Positions 25,478 through 34,290 of a stretch of 64,000 nt of DNA are shown here, piece after piece. Where the stretch lies: contig CAMDGB010000005.1 of the NCBI GenBank assembly GCA_945897915.1, positions 44,144-108,143 of the forward strand. The letters are read 5' to 3'. The DNA comes from Chryseobacterium gleum (GTDB lineage: Bacteria; Bacteroidota; Bacteroidia; Flavobacteriales; Flavobacteriaceae). The notes under the pieces were generated by a model. It was given only the letters and a program-made list of their open reading frames with translations, was not told where the DNA came from and made no database searches. The position numbers were made by a program, and so were the translations under genes. Each line of letters starts with the position of its first letter. Within the stretch, counting starts at the first letter, position 1.

Positions 25478-26725
25478 ATGAAAGCAGCAGTTATCACAAT
25501 TGGAGATGAAATATTGATAGGTCAAATTATTGACACAAATTCTTCATACATTGCAAAAGCATTAGATAAAATTGGAATTGCTACTTATGAAATGTTATCC
25601 ATTTCGGATGATAAAAACCATATTTTAAAAACATTAAGTGAAGTTCAAAATAATTTTGATGTAGTTTTAATTACAGGTGGATTAGGTCCAACAAAAGATG
25701 ACATTACCAAAAAAACATTTTGTGAGTATTTTGATGATTTTTTGGTTAAAAACGATGCTGTTTTTGATCAAGTAAAAAGTATTATTGAAGGCATACATAA
25801 AAAACCTATTACGCAATTAAATATAGACCAAGCATTTGTTCCATCCAAATCAAAAATACTATTTAATAAGATGGGAACCGCTCCAGGAATGCTAATGGAA
25901 CATCAAAATACCGTCTTTGTTTCTTTACCTGGTGTGCCATATGAAATGAAATATTTGATTGATAATGAAGTAATTCCGTATTTGGTTGCGAAATTTGAGC
26001 GGCCTTATATTGTTCATAAAACACTTATGACTTATGGCCGAGGAGAGAGTTTAATCGCTGAGCAAATTGAAGATTGGGAAACTAATTTGCCAAGTTTTAT
26101 CAAATTAGCATATTTGCCAAGTCCTGGTAAAGTTAGATTACGATTGACTGCTCGGGGCTTAGATGAAGCCATTTTAAAAGATACTATTGTATCGGAAATT
26201 GAAAAATTAAAACCTTTAATTGGTGATATTATTGTTGGTTTCGACGAAGAGGAAACCATCGAAGTAGTTTTAACTAGAGCATTAACCGAAAAACACCTTA
26301 CTTTAGCTACCGCCGAAAGTTGTACAGGTGGAAAAATCGCACAAATAATAACCGCTGTTCCTGGTGCTTCAGCCTGTTTTAAAGGTGGAATAGTAGCGTA
26401 TTCTAATCAAATAAAAATAGATGTGTTAAAAGTAAATGCTGACACAATTCGACAGTTTTCTGTGGTTAGTAAAGAAGTGGCAAAAGAGATGGCTATTAAT
26501 TGCAAAACTATTTTTAATACAGATTATGCCATAGCCACAACAGGAAATGCAGGACCAGCTAAGGGAAATAGTGAAGCCGAAATAGGTATTGTTTGTATAG
26601 CAATAGCTACTCCAAATGAAGTTTTTGTTGAAGAATTTAATTTTGGTCAACCTCGCGAAAAGGTCACAGATAGGGCAGTTTATAAAGCATTGGAATGGTT
26701 GTATAAAGAAATTTCAAAAAACTAA
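25478..26725 (+). CDS. cinA: CinA family protein (nicotinamide-nucleotide amidase)
   Basis: A 415-residue two-domain protein. The N-terminal MoCF-like domain opens [18 protein letters not shown] and has [10 protein letters not shown]. The C-terminal PncC domain (from about residue 265) has the amidase signature [12 protein letters not shown] and TGNAGPAKG, predicting deamidation of NMN in NAD recycling, with pyrophosphatase activity possible in the first half. The length is standard. It starts 17 nt after the preceding terminator, so its own promoter must lie in or very near that hairpin; the best -7 candidate there is imperfect. Confidence 0.92.
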   Translation: MKAAVITIGDEILIGQIIDTNSSYIAKALDKIGIATYEMLSISDDKNHILKTLSEVQNNFDVVLITGGLGPTKDDITKKTFCEYFDDFLVKNDAVFDQVKSIIEGIHKKPITQLNIDQAFVPSKSKILFNKMGTAPGMLMEHQNTVFVSLPGVPYEMKYLIDNEVIPYLVAKFERPYIVHKTLMTYGRGESLIAEQIEDWETNLPSFIKLAYLPSPGKVRLRLTARGLDEAILKDTIVSEIEKLKPLIGDIIVGFDEEETIEVVLTRALTEKHLTLATAESCTGGKIAQIITAVPGASACFKGGIVAYSNQIKIDVLKVNADTIRQFSVVSKEVAKEMAINCKTIFNTDYAIATTGNAGPAKGNSEAEIGIVCIAIATPNEVFVEEFNFGQPREKVTDRAVYKALEWLYKEISKN

Positions 26726-26735
26726 CTAAAAATAG

Positions 26736-26766
26736 TTGCATAGTAAAGTAAAAATTCTTTTCTTTG
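26736..26766 (+). promoter_or_regulatory. Probable promoter for the rpmB cluster
   Basis: TTG at 26736-26738 and TTTCTTTG at 26759-26766 are separated by 20 nt. The second element differs from TAnnTTTG at one position. It lies 38 nt before the rpmB ATG. Confidence 0.4.
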
Positions 26767-26804
26767 CACCCTTATTTAGAATAACGATTTAAAAGTTTAG
26801 AATA

Positions 26805-27047
26805 ATGTCAAGAGTTTGTGAACTAACAGGAAAAAGAGCAATGGTTGGAAACAACGTTTCTCATGCGATGAATAAAACTAAGAGAAAATTCTCTGTGAAC
26901 TTAGTAAAAAAACGTTTTTATATTGCAGAAGAAGATAGATGGGTGAGCCTAAAAATATCTACAGCAGCATTAAAAACAATTAACAAAAATGGTATTGCCG
27001 CAGTTTTGAAAAAAGCCAAAGCAAATGGATTTGTAAAATCTGTTTAA
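26805..27047 (+). CDS. rpmB: 50S ribosomal protein L28
   Basis: Small basic protein of the large ribosomal subunit, 80 residues. It begins [28 protein letters not shown] sequence, which is the L28 signature, with KRKF and [16 protein letters not shown] following. It heads the compact cluster rpmB-rpmG-DUF4295-ftsY found across Bacteroidota. The gap to rpmG is 20 nt. A probable promoter precedes it. Confidence 0.96.
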   Translation: MSRVCELTGKRAMVGNNVSHAMNKTKRKFSVNLVKKRFYIAEEDRWVSLKISTAALKTINKNGIAAVLKKAKANGFVKSV

Positions 27048-27067
27048 TCATTTAAAAATATATACAA

Positions 27068-27250
27068 ATGGCAAAGAAAGGCAATAGAATCCAAGTAATT
27101 TTAGAGTGTACTGAGCATAAAGAATCTGGTCAACCAGGAACTTCTCGTTACATTACGACTAAAAACAAAAAAAACACACCAGATAGAATGGAAATCAAAA
27201 AATTCAATCCTATCTTGAAAAGAGTAACTGTTCACAAAGAAATTAAATAA
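27068..27250 (+). CDS. rpmG: 50S ribosomal protein L33
   Basis: A 60-residue basic protein of the large subunit. [17 protein letters not shown] followed by [25 protein letters not shown] is diagnostic of L33. It has one cysteine, so it is the zinc-free (C-minus) type. It lies between rpmB and a DUF4295 gene in one transcript. Confidence 0.96.
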   Translation: MAKKGNRIQVILECTEHKESGQPGTSRYITTKNKKNTPDRMEIKKFNPILKRVTVHKEIK

Positions 27251-27291
27251 TTAGAAGCTTAATTTAAGTTTCAAATAAAACATACTAAGTC

Positions 27292-27444
27292 ATGGCAAAG
27301 AAAACCGTAGCAACTTTACAAACATCTTCTAAAAGATTGACTAAAGCAATCAAAATGGTGAAGTCTCCTAAATCTGGTGCTTATACATTTGTGGAATCAG
27401 TAATGACTCCTGAGGAAGTAGATGCGTTCTTAAAAAAGAAATAA
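27292..27444 (+). CDS. DUF4295 small basic protein
   Basis: A 50-residue open frame beginning MAKKTVATLQTSSKRL and ending EEVDAFLKKK, 41 nt after rpmG. Its sequence matches DUF4295, a short lysine-rich protein encoded beside rpmG in Bacteroidota. Its size, charge and position suggest a ribosome-associated protein, but no role is established. A terminator follows, so it ends the ribosomal transcript. It is short enough to be missed by length-filtered gene finding. Confidence 0.9.
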   Translation: MAKKTVATLQTSSKRLTKAIKMVKSPKSGAYTFVESVMTPEEVDAFLKKK

Positions 27445-27462
27445 TCTGGAATTAAAGATATT

Positions 27463-27498
27463 AAAAAAGCTATTTTCATTTGAAAGTAGCTTTTTTTA
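27463..27498 (+). terminator. Rho-independent terminator after DUF4295
   Basis: AAAAAAGCTA (27463-27472) pairs with TAGCTTTTTT (27487-27496), with a T tract following. Confidence 0.75.
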
Positions 27499-27501
27499 TT
27501 T

Positions 27502-27509
27502 TATTTTTG
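27502..27509 (+). promoter_or_regulatory. -7 promoter box for ftsY
   Basis: TATTTTTG, an exact TAnnTTTG match, 43 nt before the ftsY ATG and just after the terminator of the ribosomal cluster. Confidence 0.5.
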
Positions 27510-27552
27510 TTCCAACAATAATGAAAAATCATATCATTATAGACCAAATTCA

Positions 27553-28533
27553 ATGAGCTTTTTTAAAAAAATATTTTCATCTAACAAAAGTGAACCTGTA
27601 ATTACTGAACAGGAAAAGCAGCAATTAGAAAAAGGATTAGAGAAAACAAAAAGCTCTTTTTTTTCTAAACTAACTAAAGCCGTTGCCGGAAAATCTAAAG
27701 TAGATGATGAGGTTTTAGATAATTTAGAAGAAGTGCTTATTTCATCAGACGTTGGAGTAAATACAACTTTAAAAATTATACAACGCATTGAAAAAAGAGT
27801 ATCTCAAGATAAATATTTAGGTACAGACGAGCTTAATATCATATTAAGAGAAGAAATTGGATCGTTATTATCCGAAACCAATTCTGGTAACGATTCTGAA
27901 TTCACTATTCCAATAAATACTAAACCTTATGTAATTATGATTGTTGGTGTAAATGGAGTGGGAAAAACAACTACCATAGGAAAATTAGCTTATCAATTTA
28001 ATAAAGCGGGATTTAAAGTTGTTTTGGGTGCTGCTGATACATTCAGAGCTGCTGCAATTGATCAGTTACAAATTTGGGCGGATAGAGTAGGCGTACCGAT
28101 GGTAAGGCAGCAAATGGGTTCTGATCCAGCTTCTGTTGCTTTTGATACTTTGCAGTCAGCTGTAGCGCAAAATGCAGATGTTGTTATTATTGATACCGCT
28201 GGTCGTTTGCATAATAAATTGGGTTTAATGAATGAATTAACCAAAGTAAAAAATGTAATGCAAAAAGTAGTTCCAAATACGCCAAATGATGTTATGTTGG
28301 TACTCGATGGCTCTACAGGACAAAACGCATTTGAACAAGCCAAACAATTTACTGCTGCTACAGAAGTTTCTTGCTTAGCAGTTACCAAATTAGACGGAAC
28401 TGCAAAAGGTGGCGTTGTAATAGGTATTTCAGATCAATTTCAAATTCCAGTTAAATATATAGGCGTGGGAGAAGGTGTTGAAGATTTACAAGTATTTAAT
28501 AAAATAGAATTTGTGGATTCTTTCTTTAATTAA
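27553..28533 (+). CDS. ftsY: Signal recognition particle receptor FtsY
   Basis: GTPase receptor that docks the SRP-ribosome complex at the inner membrane. The 326-residue chain has a short N-terminal part, the helical N domain, and the G domain with GVNGVGKTT, DTFRAAA, DTAGR and TKLDGTAKGG. The long acidic A domain of E. coli FtsY is missing, as is usual in this phylum. It follows the ribosomal protein cluster but has its own promoter box. Confidence 0.94.
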   Translation: MSFFKKIFSSNKSEPVITEQEKQQLEKGLEKTKSSFFSKLTKAVAGKSKVDDEVLDNLEEVLISSDVGVNTTLKIIQRIEKRVSQDKYLGTDELNIILREEIGSLLSETNSGNDSEFTIPINTKPYVIMIVGVNGVGKTTTIGKLAYQFNKAGFKVVLGAADTFRAAAIDQLQIWADRVGVPMVRQQMGSDPASVAFDTLQSAVAQNADVVIIDTAGRLHNKLGLMNELTKVKNVMQKVVPNTPNDVMLVLDGSTGQNAFEQAKQFTAATEVSCLAVTKLDGTAKGGVVIGISDQFQIPVKYIGVGEGVEDLQVFNKIEFVDSFFN

Positions 28534-28545
28534 TTTTTTTAATGT

Positions 28546-28761
28546 ATGATGAATTTTTTTAAAAATATGACTAATTCAAAGTTGTTATTTATAGCTTTAA
28601 TTTCTGCAGTTTTAGCGTTTCCTTTCGATTTAAAATTTTTAGGATTTATGCAAAGTGAAAGTATTTTTATGTCATTACGACTTCTTTCTTTTATTTTGTT
28701 TATGTATGTTGTCATTAAAGTAATTAATGGTAAGACCAAAAAACCAACTGGAAAGAAATAA
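28546..28761 (+). CDS. Small membrane protein of unknown function
   Basis: A 71-residue protein with two hydrophobic helices (about residues 12-28 and 42-60) and a lysine-rich tail (GKTKKPTGKK). I do not recognise a family. It begins 12 nt after ftsY and is probably co-transcribed with it. Two adjacent ATGs are available (28546 and 28549). The regular helix-loop-helix pattern and positively charged C-terminus suggest a genuine inner-membrane protein. Confidence 0.6.
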   Translation: MMNFFKNMTNSKLLFIALISAVLAFPFDLKFLGFMQSESIFMSLRLLSFILFMYVVIKVINGKTKKPTGKK

Positions 28762-28843
28762 TATTAATTTAGAATATAATAAGGATGTCAATTTTTGATT
28801 CTTTCCTTGTTTCATTTAAATTTTGTAGATACATATCAATAAA

Positions 28844-28875
28844 AAAAGCCCAATTTCATTTGAAATTGGGCTTTT
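28844..28875. terminator. Bidirectional terminator between ftsY operon and rny
   Basis: A perfect 15-bp stem (28844-28858 with 28861-28875) around a 2-nt loop, flanked by A and T tracts, serving the two convergent transcripts. Confidence 0.88.
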
Positions 28876-28896
28876 ATAATTTATATAATATAGAAA

Positions 28897-30456
28897 TTAC
28901 TTCGCAATATTTACTGCTCTGGTTTCTCTAATTACAGTTACTTTTACTTGACCTGGATACGTCATTTCTGTTTGAATTTTATGTGAAATTTCAAATGATA
29001 ATGTAGCAGCTAAATCGTCTGAAACTTTCTCACTTTCTACTAATACACGTAATTCTCTACCTGCCTGAATAGCATAAGCATTTTTAACACCTGGGAAACT
29101 GTAAGCTACTTCTTCAAGGTCTTTTAAACGCTGAATATAAGAATCCAATACTTGACGACGTGCGCCTGGTCTGGCTCCAGAAATCGCATCACACACTTGA
29201 ATAATTGGAGAAATTAAATATTTCATTTCAATTTCATCGTGGTGGGCGCCAATTGCGTTACAAACTTCTTCTTTTTCACCATATTTCTCAGCCCATTGCA
29301 TTCCTAAGATGGCGTGTGGCAATTCGGTTTCTGTGTCTGGAACTTTTCCAATATCGTGTAACAAACCTGCTCTTTTGGCTAATTTTACGTTTAGTCCTAA
29401 TTCTGCAGCCATTAAACCACATAATTTAGAAACTTCTCTGGAGTGTTGCAATAAGTTTTGTCCGTATGAAGAACGGTATTTCATTCTACCTACAATTTTA
29501 ATCAATTCTGGGTGTAATCCGTGAATTCCTAAATCGATAACAGTACGTTTTCCTACTTCAATAATTTCTTCTTCAATTTGTTTTTTGGTTTTTTCAACAA
29601 CTTCTTCAATACGAGCAGGGTGAATTCGACCATCAGTTACTAATTTATGAAGTGCTAAACGTGCAATTTCTCTTCTAACAGGATCAAAACATGATAGTAT
29701 AATAGCTTCTGGAGTATCATCTACAATGATTTCAACGCCTGTTGCCGCTTCAATGGCTCTAATATTTCTACCTTCTCTACCAATAATTCTACCTTTTACA
29801 TCGTCCGATTCAATATTGAAAACAGATACACAATTTTCAACAGCTTCTTCAGTACCTACACGTTGTATAGTGCTAATAATAATTTTTTTAGCTTCTTGTT
29901 GTGCTTGCATTTTTGCTTCTTCAATGGTTTCTTGAATGTGCGCCATAGCATTTGTTTTGGCTTCTGCTTTCAAACTTTCCACTAATTGGTTTCTTGCATC
30001 ATCTGCGGATAAACCAGAAATAACCTCAAGTTGTTCAATTTGACTCTTGTGTAATTTGTCAACTTCTTGAGATTTTTTCTCTAAATTTTCAATTTTGTTT
30101 TGGTATTCTATAATTTTAGCTTCAGCGTCGTCATTGATTTTCTTAGCTTTTGCTAATTCACTTGAAACTTGTGATTCTTTATCTCTTGTTCTTTTTTCGG
30201 CTTCAGCCATTTTTTTGTCTTTTGACAAAATTTCATTTTCGTGTTCCGATTTTAATTCTAAAAATCTTTCTTTTGCTTGTAGTAGCTTATTTCTTTTTTC
30301 AGTTTCGGCTTCTGCTTTCGCATCTCTTAAAATTGAACCGGCTTCTTTTTGAGCGTTTTTAATAAGATTTGAGACATTGCTTTTTTCAAAAAATTTAGCA
30401 ATTGCAAATCCTATAGCCAATCCGACGATTCCAATTATTATACTTGATAATTCCAT
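28897..30456 (-). CDS. rny: Ribonuclease Y
   Basis: Membrane-anchored endoribonuclease that initiates mRNA decay. From ATG 30456 the protein has 519 residues: an N-terminal transmembrane helix (about 4-20), a long Lys/Glu-rich coiled coil (about 25-180), a KH RNA-binding domain with [19 protein letters not shown], and an HD domain with [10 protein letters not shown] and GAHHDE. The frame runs upstream to 30486, but those codons overlap the 3' stem of the 6S-like RNA, so the shorter start is preferred. It lies downstream of zapA and the RNA gene. Confidence 0.93.
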   Translation of the reverse strand: MELSSIIIGIVGLAIGFAIAKFFEKSNVSNLIKNAQKEAGSILRDAKAEAETEKRNKLLQAKERFLELKSEHENEILSKDKKMAEAEKRTRDKESQVSSELAKAKKINDDAEAKIIEYQNKIENLEKKSQEVDKLHKSQIEQLEVISGLSADDARNQLVESLKAEAKTNAMAHIQETIEEAKMQAQQEAKKIIISTIQRVGTEEAVENCVSVFNIESDDVKGRIIGREGRNIRAIEAATGVEIIVDDTPEAIILSCFDPVRREIARLALHKLVTDGRIHPARIEEVVEKTKKQIEEEIIEVGKRTVIDLGIHGLHPELIKIVGRMKYRSSYGQNLLQHSREVSKLCGLMAAELGLNVKLAKRAGLLHDIGKVPDTETELPHAILGMQWAEKYGEKEEVCNAIGAHHDEIEMKYLISPIIQVCDAISGARPGARRQVLDSYIQRLKDLEEVAYSFPGVKNAYAIQAGRELRVLVESEKVSDDLAATLSFEISHKIQTEMTYPGQVKVTVIRETRAVNIAK

Positions 30457-30474
30457 AATTAGGTTTTGTTTAAT

Positions 30475-30634
30475 AAAAAAGCCCACATTAGGTGTTTGAA
30501 TAAACTCGATTCAGACAGGATTTGAGCTAAAACGATGTTCAAGGATTTCCTATGAATCGGAACGTGCTTTAGTATCGCAAATTCACTCATTTAATAGTTA
30601 GTGTTGAGTTTATCAAATATTTACTAATGTGGGC
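30475..30634 (-). ncRNA. ssrS: 6S RNA candidate
   Basis: The segment between zapA and rny folds into a long rod on the minus strand. The ends pair perfectly over 11 bp (30624-30634 with 30481-30491). A second 12-bp stem follows (TTTGATAAACTC with GAGTTTATTCAAA, one bulge), then a large internal bubble, and an apical stem-loop around the AGGA/TCCT pairing. A T run directly follows the closing stem on the minus strand, as expected for a 3' end. The rod with central bubble, the size of about 155 nt and the position beside zapA fit 6S RNA, which binds RNA polymerase holoenzyme. Confidence 0.75.
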
Positions 30635-30667
30635 AGTACTTTAGTGTTTTGTATGAACGTTTTTCTC

Positions 30668-30961
30668 TTATTTTGAAAGTAAACTTTCAATTTTTTCGTC
30701 GAGTTTTTTAAGTCTCTCAAATGCATCTACAGTGTCTGTAGAAGTATCTATTTGGGTTTGTTCTATTTGAGAAGCAAATTGTAAGGCACACATGGCCAGT
30801 ACATCTTGTTTATCTCTTACTGCATAGTTAGCTTCAAATTTTTTAATTGTAACATCAATTTTTTTTGATGCTGTCCGTAGACCTTCCTCCTGAGTAGTTT
30901 CCACTGTTAATGGGTATACTCGGTCTGCAATTGAAATTTTTATTTTTAACTTTTCTGTCAT
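30668..30961 (-). CDS. zapA: Cell division protein ZapA
   Basis: A 97-residue protein that bundles FtsZ filaments at the division ring. The N-terminal strand KIKISIADRVYPLTV and the segment TASKKIDVTIKKFEANYAVRDKQDVLAMCALQFA are typical, followed by a C-terminal helix. A small coiled-coil gene ends 2 nt before it and the 6S-like RNA lies downstream, an arrangement that matches zapA neighbourhoods in other bacteria. Confidence 0.9.
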   Translation of the reverse strand: MTEKLKIKISIADRVYPLTVETTQEEGLRTASKKIDVTIKKFEANYAVRDKQDVLAMCALQFASQIEQTQIDTSTDTVDAFERLKKLDEKIESLLSK

Positions 30962-30963
30962 AA

Positions 30964-31254
30964 TTATTCAGAAAGTTGTGCTATACAATAGTCGATTTCT
31001 CTAATCAACGAATTTATTTTCAGTTTTGTTTCTTTCTTGTATTCTTCACTGCCCAGAAGAGAATTTGTTATTTTTAAACTTTCCAATTCGTTATTTAACG
31101 AAGTGATATGCTCATTTTCTAGTTGAGTGGTTTGTTTTAAATTTTTCAATTCATTAGATAAATTTTCGTTTAATTGCTCTAAATTTTCTATTTTTTTAGA
31201 TAATTTAAAGAATTTTACTTCTAAGGAATCAATAATTTTAGACAATTCACTCAT
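30964..31254 (-). CDS. ZapB-like small coiled-coil protein
   Basis: A 96-residue protein that is almost entirely coiled coil, with heptads of Leu, Ile and Asn (LEQLNENLSNELKNL, ITSLNNELESLKI) and a short helical end (INSLIREIDYCIAQL). No named family is evident from sequence alone. It precedes zapA by 2 nt in the same operon, so a role as a ZapA partner at the division ring, like ZapB, is a reasonable inference. It carries the operon's promoter box upstream. Confidence 0.75.
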   Translation of the reverse strand: MSELSKIIDSLEVKFFKLSKKIENLEQLNENLSNELKNLKQTTQLENEHITSLNNELESLKITNSLLGSEEYKKETKLKINSLIREIDYCIAQLSE

Positions 31255-31281
31255 TATAACATAATTCTTTTCATGATTCTA

Positions 31282-31289
31282 CAAATTTA
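31282..31289 (-). promoter_or_regulatory. -7 promoter box for the zapA operon
   Basis: TAAATTTG on the minus strand, an exact TAnnTTTG match, 27 nt before the ATG at 31254. Confidence 0.5.
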
Positions 31290-31359
31290 AAACTTCAATA
31301 TCGAAATTCAATACTTTTTTTCAAAAAAAAATAAAGTTTTTTTATTTTGTAAACTTTTT

Positions 31360-32400
31360 TTAGTTTTCTTCTGTTTTTTTACTCTTAATAAAATCTAAAA
31401 TTAGTGTTGCAATTAATTTTCCTGTTAAATGATTATTGTTCGATGAATCTAAGTCAGGAGCTCCTTCACAAATGTGAAAATAACTGGCATGTTCTTCTTT
31501 TCCGGCTAAATGAATAAAATGTCTGGCTTTTTCAACACTAAAACCACTTAGTGTCATTGCACTGCTATGAATATTTGGAAGCGCATCTAAATCTAGTTCT
31601 ACACCAAATGGGGTGTTTGAAATAAATTTTATGGCTTGTGTAATTTCTGTAGTAAAACTTTTGGTTTTTCGTACTGCTATTTCTTCATATGTTACATATT
31701 TCACTCTTTCTTCAATAGATTTTAGTGTATTAAATACACTTTTTGATACAAAATTCTCATGTAAGCCGAAAATAAAATATTTTTTTAAGAATCCTTCTTC
31801 AAATGCATAAGTAAAGCCATTTCCGCTATGACGACCTTCCATAATTCTGAAATCAGTATGTGCATCAAAATTTATCGCATTTACGGGCATTCCTTTTGCT
31901 AATGCTAAACCTTTTATATTTCCGTAGGCATTGTTGTGTCCGCCCCCAATAATAATTGGAATTTTGTTGGCTTTTATAATGGTGCTTATAACAAATGAAA
32001 CATCTTTATCAATATTTTCTACTAATTGAAATAGTTTTTTTCGATCTTCTTTATTTTGTGTATCTAAAGTTTTCGAAATTTCCATTTCTACAGAAAAATT
32101 TATTTCACCTAAGACAAGCAATTCGTCGCTCTTGCAAAATTTATTATGTTGAAAATTTACTAAACTTTTTAAAGTACTTTGAAAAGCTGAAGCAGCGCCA
32201 GTTCTGCCTAAATTGGCTTTTATCCCTATGTCTTCAGGTAAACCAATCAAAACAAATTTTGCTTCGGAAAGCGTTATAAATCCTATCCAATTTTCATCAC
32301 TTGGAACTGTAAGTATTTTTTCGCCAAACTTTATTTCGCCACTTCTATGTTGCGTAATTTTTGCTATATCTCTTGAACTGAATACATTTAATTTATCCAT
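31360..32400 (-). CDS. Ureohydrolase (formimidoylglutamase/arginase family)
   Basis: A 346-residue binuclear manganese hydrolase. Metal-binding motifs are GGGHNNAYGN (about residues 154-163), NFDAHTDFR and ELDLDALP. The IGLPEDIGI/NLGRTGAASAF N-terminal part resembles formimidoylglutamase (HutG), which splits formimidoylglutamate in histidine breakdown, but no other hut gene is nearby, so agmatinase- or arginase-like activity cannot be excluded. It is divergent from the coiled-coil gene, each with its own -7 box. Confidence 0.82.
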   Translation of the reverse strand: MDKLNVFSSRDIAKITQHRSGEIKFGEKILTVPSDENWIGFITLSEAKFVLIGLPEDIGIKANLGRTGAASAFQSTLKSLVNFQHNKFCKSDELLVLGEINFSVEMEISKTLDTQNKEDRKKLFQLVENIDKDVSFVISTIIKANKIPIIIGGGHNNAYGNIKGLALAKGMPVNAINFDAHTDFRIMEGRHSGNGFTYAFEEGFLKKYFIFGLHENFVSKSVFNTLKSIEERVKYVTYEEIAVRKTKSFTTEITQAIKFISNTPFGVELDLDALPNIHSSAMTLSGFSVEKARHFIHLAGKEEHASYFHICEGAPDLDSSNNNHLTGKLIATLILDFIKSKKTEEN

Positions 32401-32422
32401 TTTTATGTTTAAAAAGTGTTTT

Positions 32423-32430
32423 CAAATATA
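32423..32430 (-). promoter_or_regulatory. -7 promoter box for the ureohydrolase gene
   Basis: TATATTTG on the minus strand, an exact TAnnTTTG match, 22 nt before the ATG at 32400. Confidence 0.5.
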
Positions 32431-32480
32431 ATATTTTAAAGATACATTACGTTATATAGTAATAGAAATAAATAAAATTT

Positions 32481-32488
32481 TATTTTTG
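32481..32488 (+). promoter_or_regulatory. -7 promoter box for the coiled-coil protein gene
   Basis: TATTTTTG, an exact TAnnTTTG match, 29 nt before the ATG at 32518. Confidence 0.5.
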
Positions 32489-32517
32489 TGTGAAATTAAA
32501 ATCAAATCAAATTAAAA

Positions 32518-33414
32518 ATGGAATTAAATCAATCAAATTCTAGAAATTCAGGATTAAAAGTTGTTGTATTAATCTTAGTCTTGTTGTTAATGGGATCATT
32601 GGCTTATGTTTATAAGTTGCAACAAGACAAAGATGCAGTAGATTCAAGTTTATCAAAAACACTAACGGAGAAGGAAAAATTTCAAGCTGAATTGGAATCA
32701 AAAATTGCAGAATATGATGTCGCCATTGCAGATAATACAGCTTTGAAAGGAGAATTAGAAGAAGAACAAGCTAAAATTATGGAATTGTTAGATAAAATTA
32801 AAAAATCTGACGGGAGTATAGCTGAATTGTCTAAATATAAAATGCAGTATGTAAAACTTAAACGCGAAATGGACAATTTAATTACCGAAAACAATGTGTT
32901 AAAAGAAAACAATTCTACCTTAACTAAAAACTTAGATAGCACAAATATGGTTTTGACTAATGCAAAAACAGCAAATGACACATTAGTAGCTAAAAATGAA
33001 AATCTATCTAAAACAGTTGAAAAAGCTCAACGATTATCTGTTCTTAATTTAACCACTTTAGCAGTAAAGCAAAAAGGTTCTGGAAAGCAAATTAATACAG
33101 ATAAGGCAAGTAGAGCTGATGTTTTAAAAATTGGTTTTACGATTGCAGAAAATCAAGTTGCAAAAACAGGGGACAGAATATATTATATTCAAGTTATCGA
33201 TAGTAAAAACAATGTTTTAGGAGAAAAGAAAACAGAATCTTTTGGGGCTACATATTTACCATACAGTTTTCAGAAAACCATTAAATACGAAAACAAAACA
33301 GTGCAAGTTCAAGAAGATTTATCTGTTAAAAGTATTTCTGAAGGAACTTATTTTGTTAATGTGTTTGATAAAAAAGGTGAGTTGGTTTCAAAAAGTAGTT
33401 TTCAATTGAGATAA
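32518..33414 (+). CDS. Membrane-anchored coiled-coil protein
   Basis: A 298-residue protein with one N-terminal transmembrane helix (about residues 13-31), a coiled coil of roughly 140 residues rich in Lys/Glu/Leu (about 35-175), and a C-terminal beta-rich domain of about 110 residues with KIGFTIAENQVAKTGDR, IYYIQVIDSKNNVLG and GTYFVNVFDKKGELV. The topology puts the coiled coil and beta domain in the periplasm. I do not recognise a named family or function. It is monocistronic, with its own promoter and a strong terminator shared with the SOD gene. Confidence 0.8.
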   Translation: MELNQSNSRNSGLKVVVLILVLLLMGSLAYVYKLQQDKDAVDSSLSKTLTEKEKFQAELESKIAEYDVAIADNTALKGELEEEQAKIMELLDKIKKSDGSIAELSKYKMQYVKLKREMDNLITENNVLKENNSTLTKNLDSTNMVLTNAKTANDTLVAKNENLSKTVEKAQRLSVLNLTTLAVKQKGSGKQINTDKASRADVLKIGFTIAENQVAKTGDRIYYIQVIDSKNNVLGEKKTESFGATYLPYSFQKTIKYENKTVQVQEDLSVKSISEGTYFVNVFDKKGELVSKSSFQLR

Positions 33415-33430
33415 TTTTTTTACTATTTTT

Positions 33431-33470
33431 AAAAAGAGAAACGCTACAATATTGTAGCGTTTCTCTTTTT
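33431..33470. terminator. Bidirectional terminator, perfect 20-bp palindrome
   Basis: AAAAAGAGAAACGCTACAAT (33431-33450) is followed at once by its exact complement (33451-33470). It sits between the convergent coiled-coil and SOD genes and ends 1 nt before the SOD stop codon. Confidence 0.9.
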
Positions 33471-33471
33471 T

Positions 33472-34245
33472 TTATTCCGTAATGTTGGTTGATTCTTTAA
33501 ATTTTTCGTTTACTTTTTTCCAATTAATCACGTTGAAAAAAGCATTAATAAAGTCTTTTCTTTTATTTTGGTATTTGATGTAATAAGCATGTTCCCATAA
33601 GTCTAGCGCTAAAATAGGTATACCCTTTTTTTCTGCATTTGGCATTAGTGGATTGTCTTGATTAGCAGTAGTTGTTATAACTAATTTTCCCGAATTGTCT
33701 TTTATAAGCCAAACCCAACCTGAACCAAATAATTTAGTTGCGCTTTCAGAAAATTCATTTTTGAACGCCTCAAAGGAACCAAAATCTTTATTTAAAGCTT
33801 CTAAAACTTCATCTGTTGCGTCACCGCCATTTGCACTTAATATGTCAAAAAATAAATTATGGTTATAATAGCCACCAGCATTATTTCTAATGTCCAACTT
33901 ACTTGTATCTAATTTTTTTAGAATTTCTTCTATAGATTTTGAAGCCAAATCAGTTTCTTTTAATGCGGCATTAAGTTTATTGCAATAAGCTAAATGATGT
34001 TTTGAATAATGTAATTCCATAGTTTCTGCATCTATAAAAGGTTCTAAACTTTTATAAGAATATGGTAAGCCATTCATTTGAAAAGCACCATCTTCATCTT
34101 CAGCTTGCACATCAGAAGGGTTGCCTAAAGTAGTTTTTTCAATTTTTTCTGGTTCAGGAATGGTAACTTCAATTAGTTCTTTTTCTTTTTTACAACTAGT
34201 ACTTAAAACCGAAATTAATAGTAAAACAAGGATTTTCTTTTTCAT
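33472..34245 (-). CDS. Lipoprotein Fe/Mn superoxide dismutase
   Basis: Converts superoxide to oxygen and peroxide. The 257-residue chain starts with a lipoprotein signal (lipobox LSTSC, Cys18) followed by CKKEKELIE and a linker of about 35 residues, then a full Fe/Mn-SOD. Metal ligands are His79 (MELHYSKHH), His129 (YYNHN), Asp215 and His219 (DLWEHAYYIKY). Gln196 in TANQDNPL is the second-shell Gln found in Mn enzymes, so Mn is likelier. The usual His of the GGH-x-NH motif is Tyr126. The charged residues after Cys18 resemble the surface-export signal of Bacteroidota lipoproteins, so an outer-membrane site is probable. Confidence 0.9.
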   Translation of the reverse strand: MKKKILVLLLISVLSTSCKKEKELIEVTIPEPEKIEKTTLGNPSDVQAEDEDGAFQMNGLPYSYKSLEPFIDAETMELHYSKHHLAYCNKLNAALKETDLASKSIEEILKKLDTSKLDIRNNAGGYYNHNLFFDILSANGGDATDEVLEALNKDFGSFEAFKNEFSESATKLFGSGWVWLIKDNSGKLVITTTANQDNPLMPNAEKKGIPILALDLWEHAYYIKYQNKRKDFINAFFNVINWKKVNEKFKESTNITE

Positions 34246-34268
34246 TTTTAAGAATTTTTAGGTGTTTA

Positions 34269-34276
34269 CAAAAATA
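34269..34276 (-). promoter_or_regulatory. -7 promoter box for the SOD gene
   Basis: TATTTTTG on the minus strand, an exact TAnnTTTG match, 23 nt before the SOD ATG. Confidence 0.5.
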
Positions 34277-34290
34277 AAAAAAGACACACA

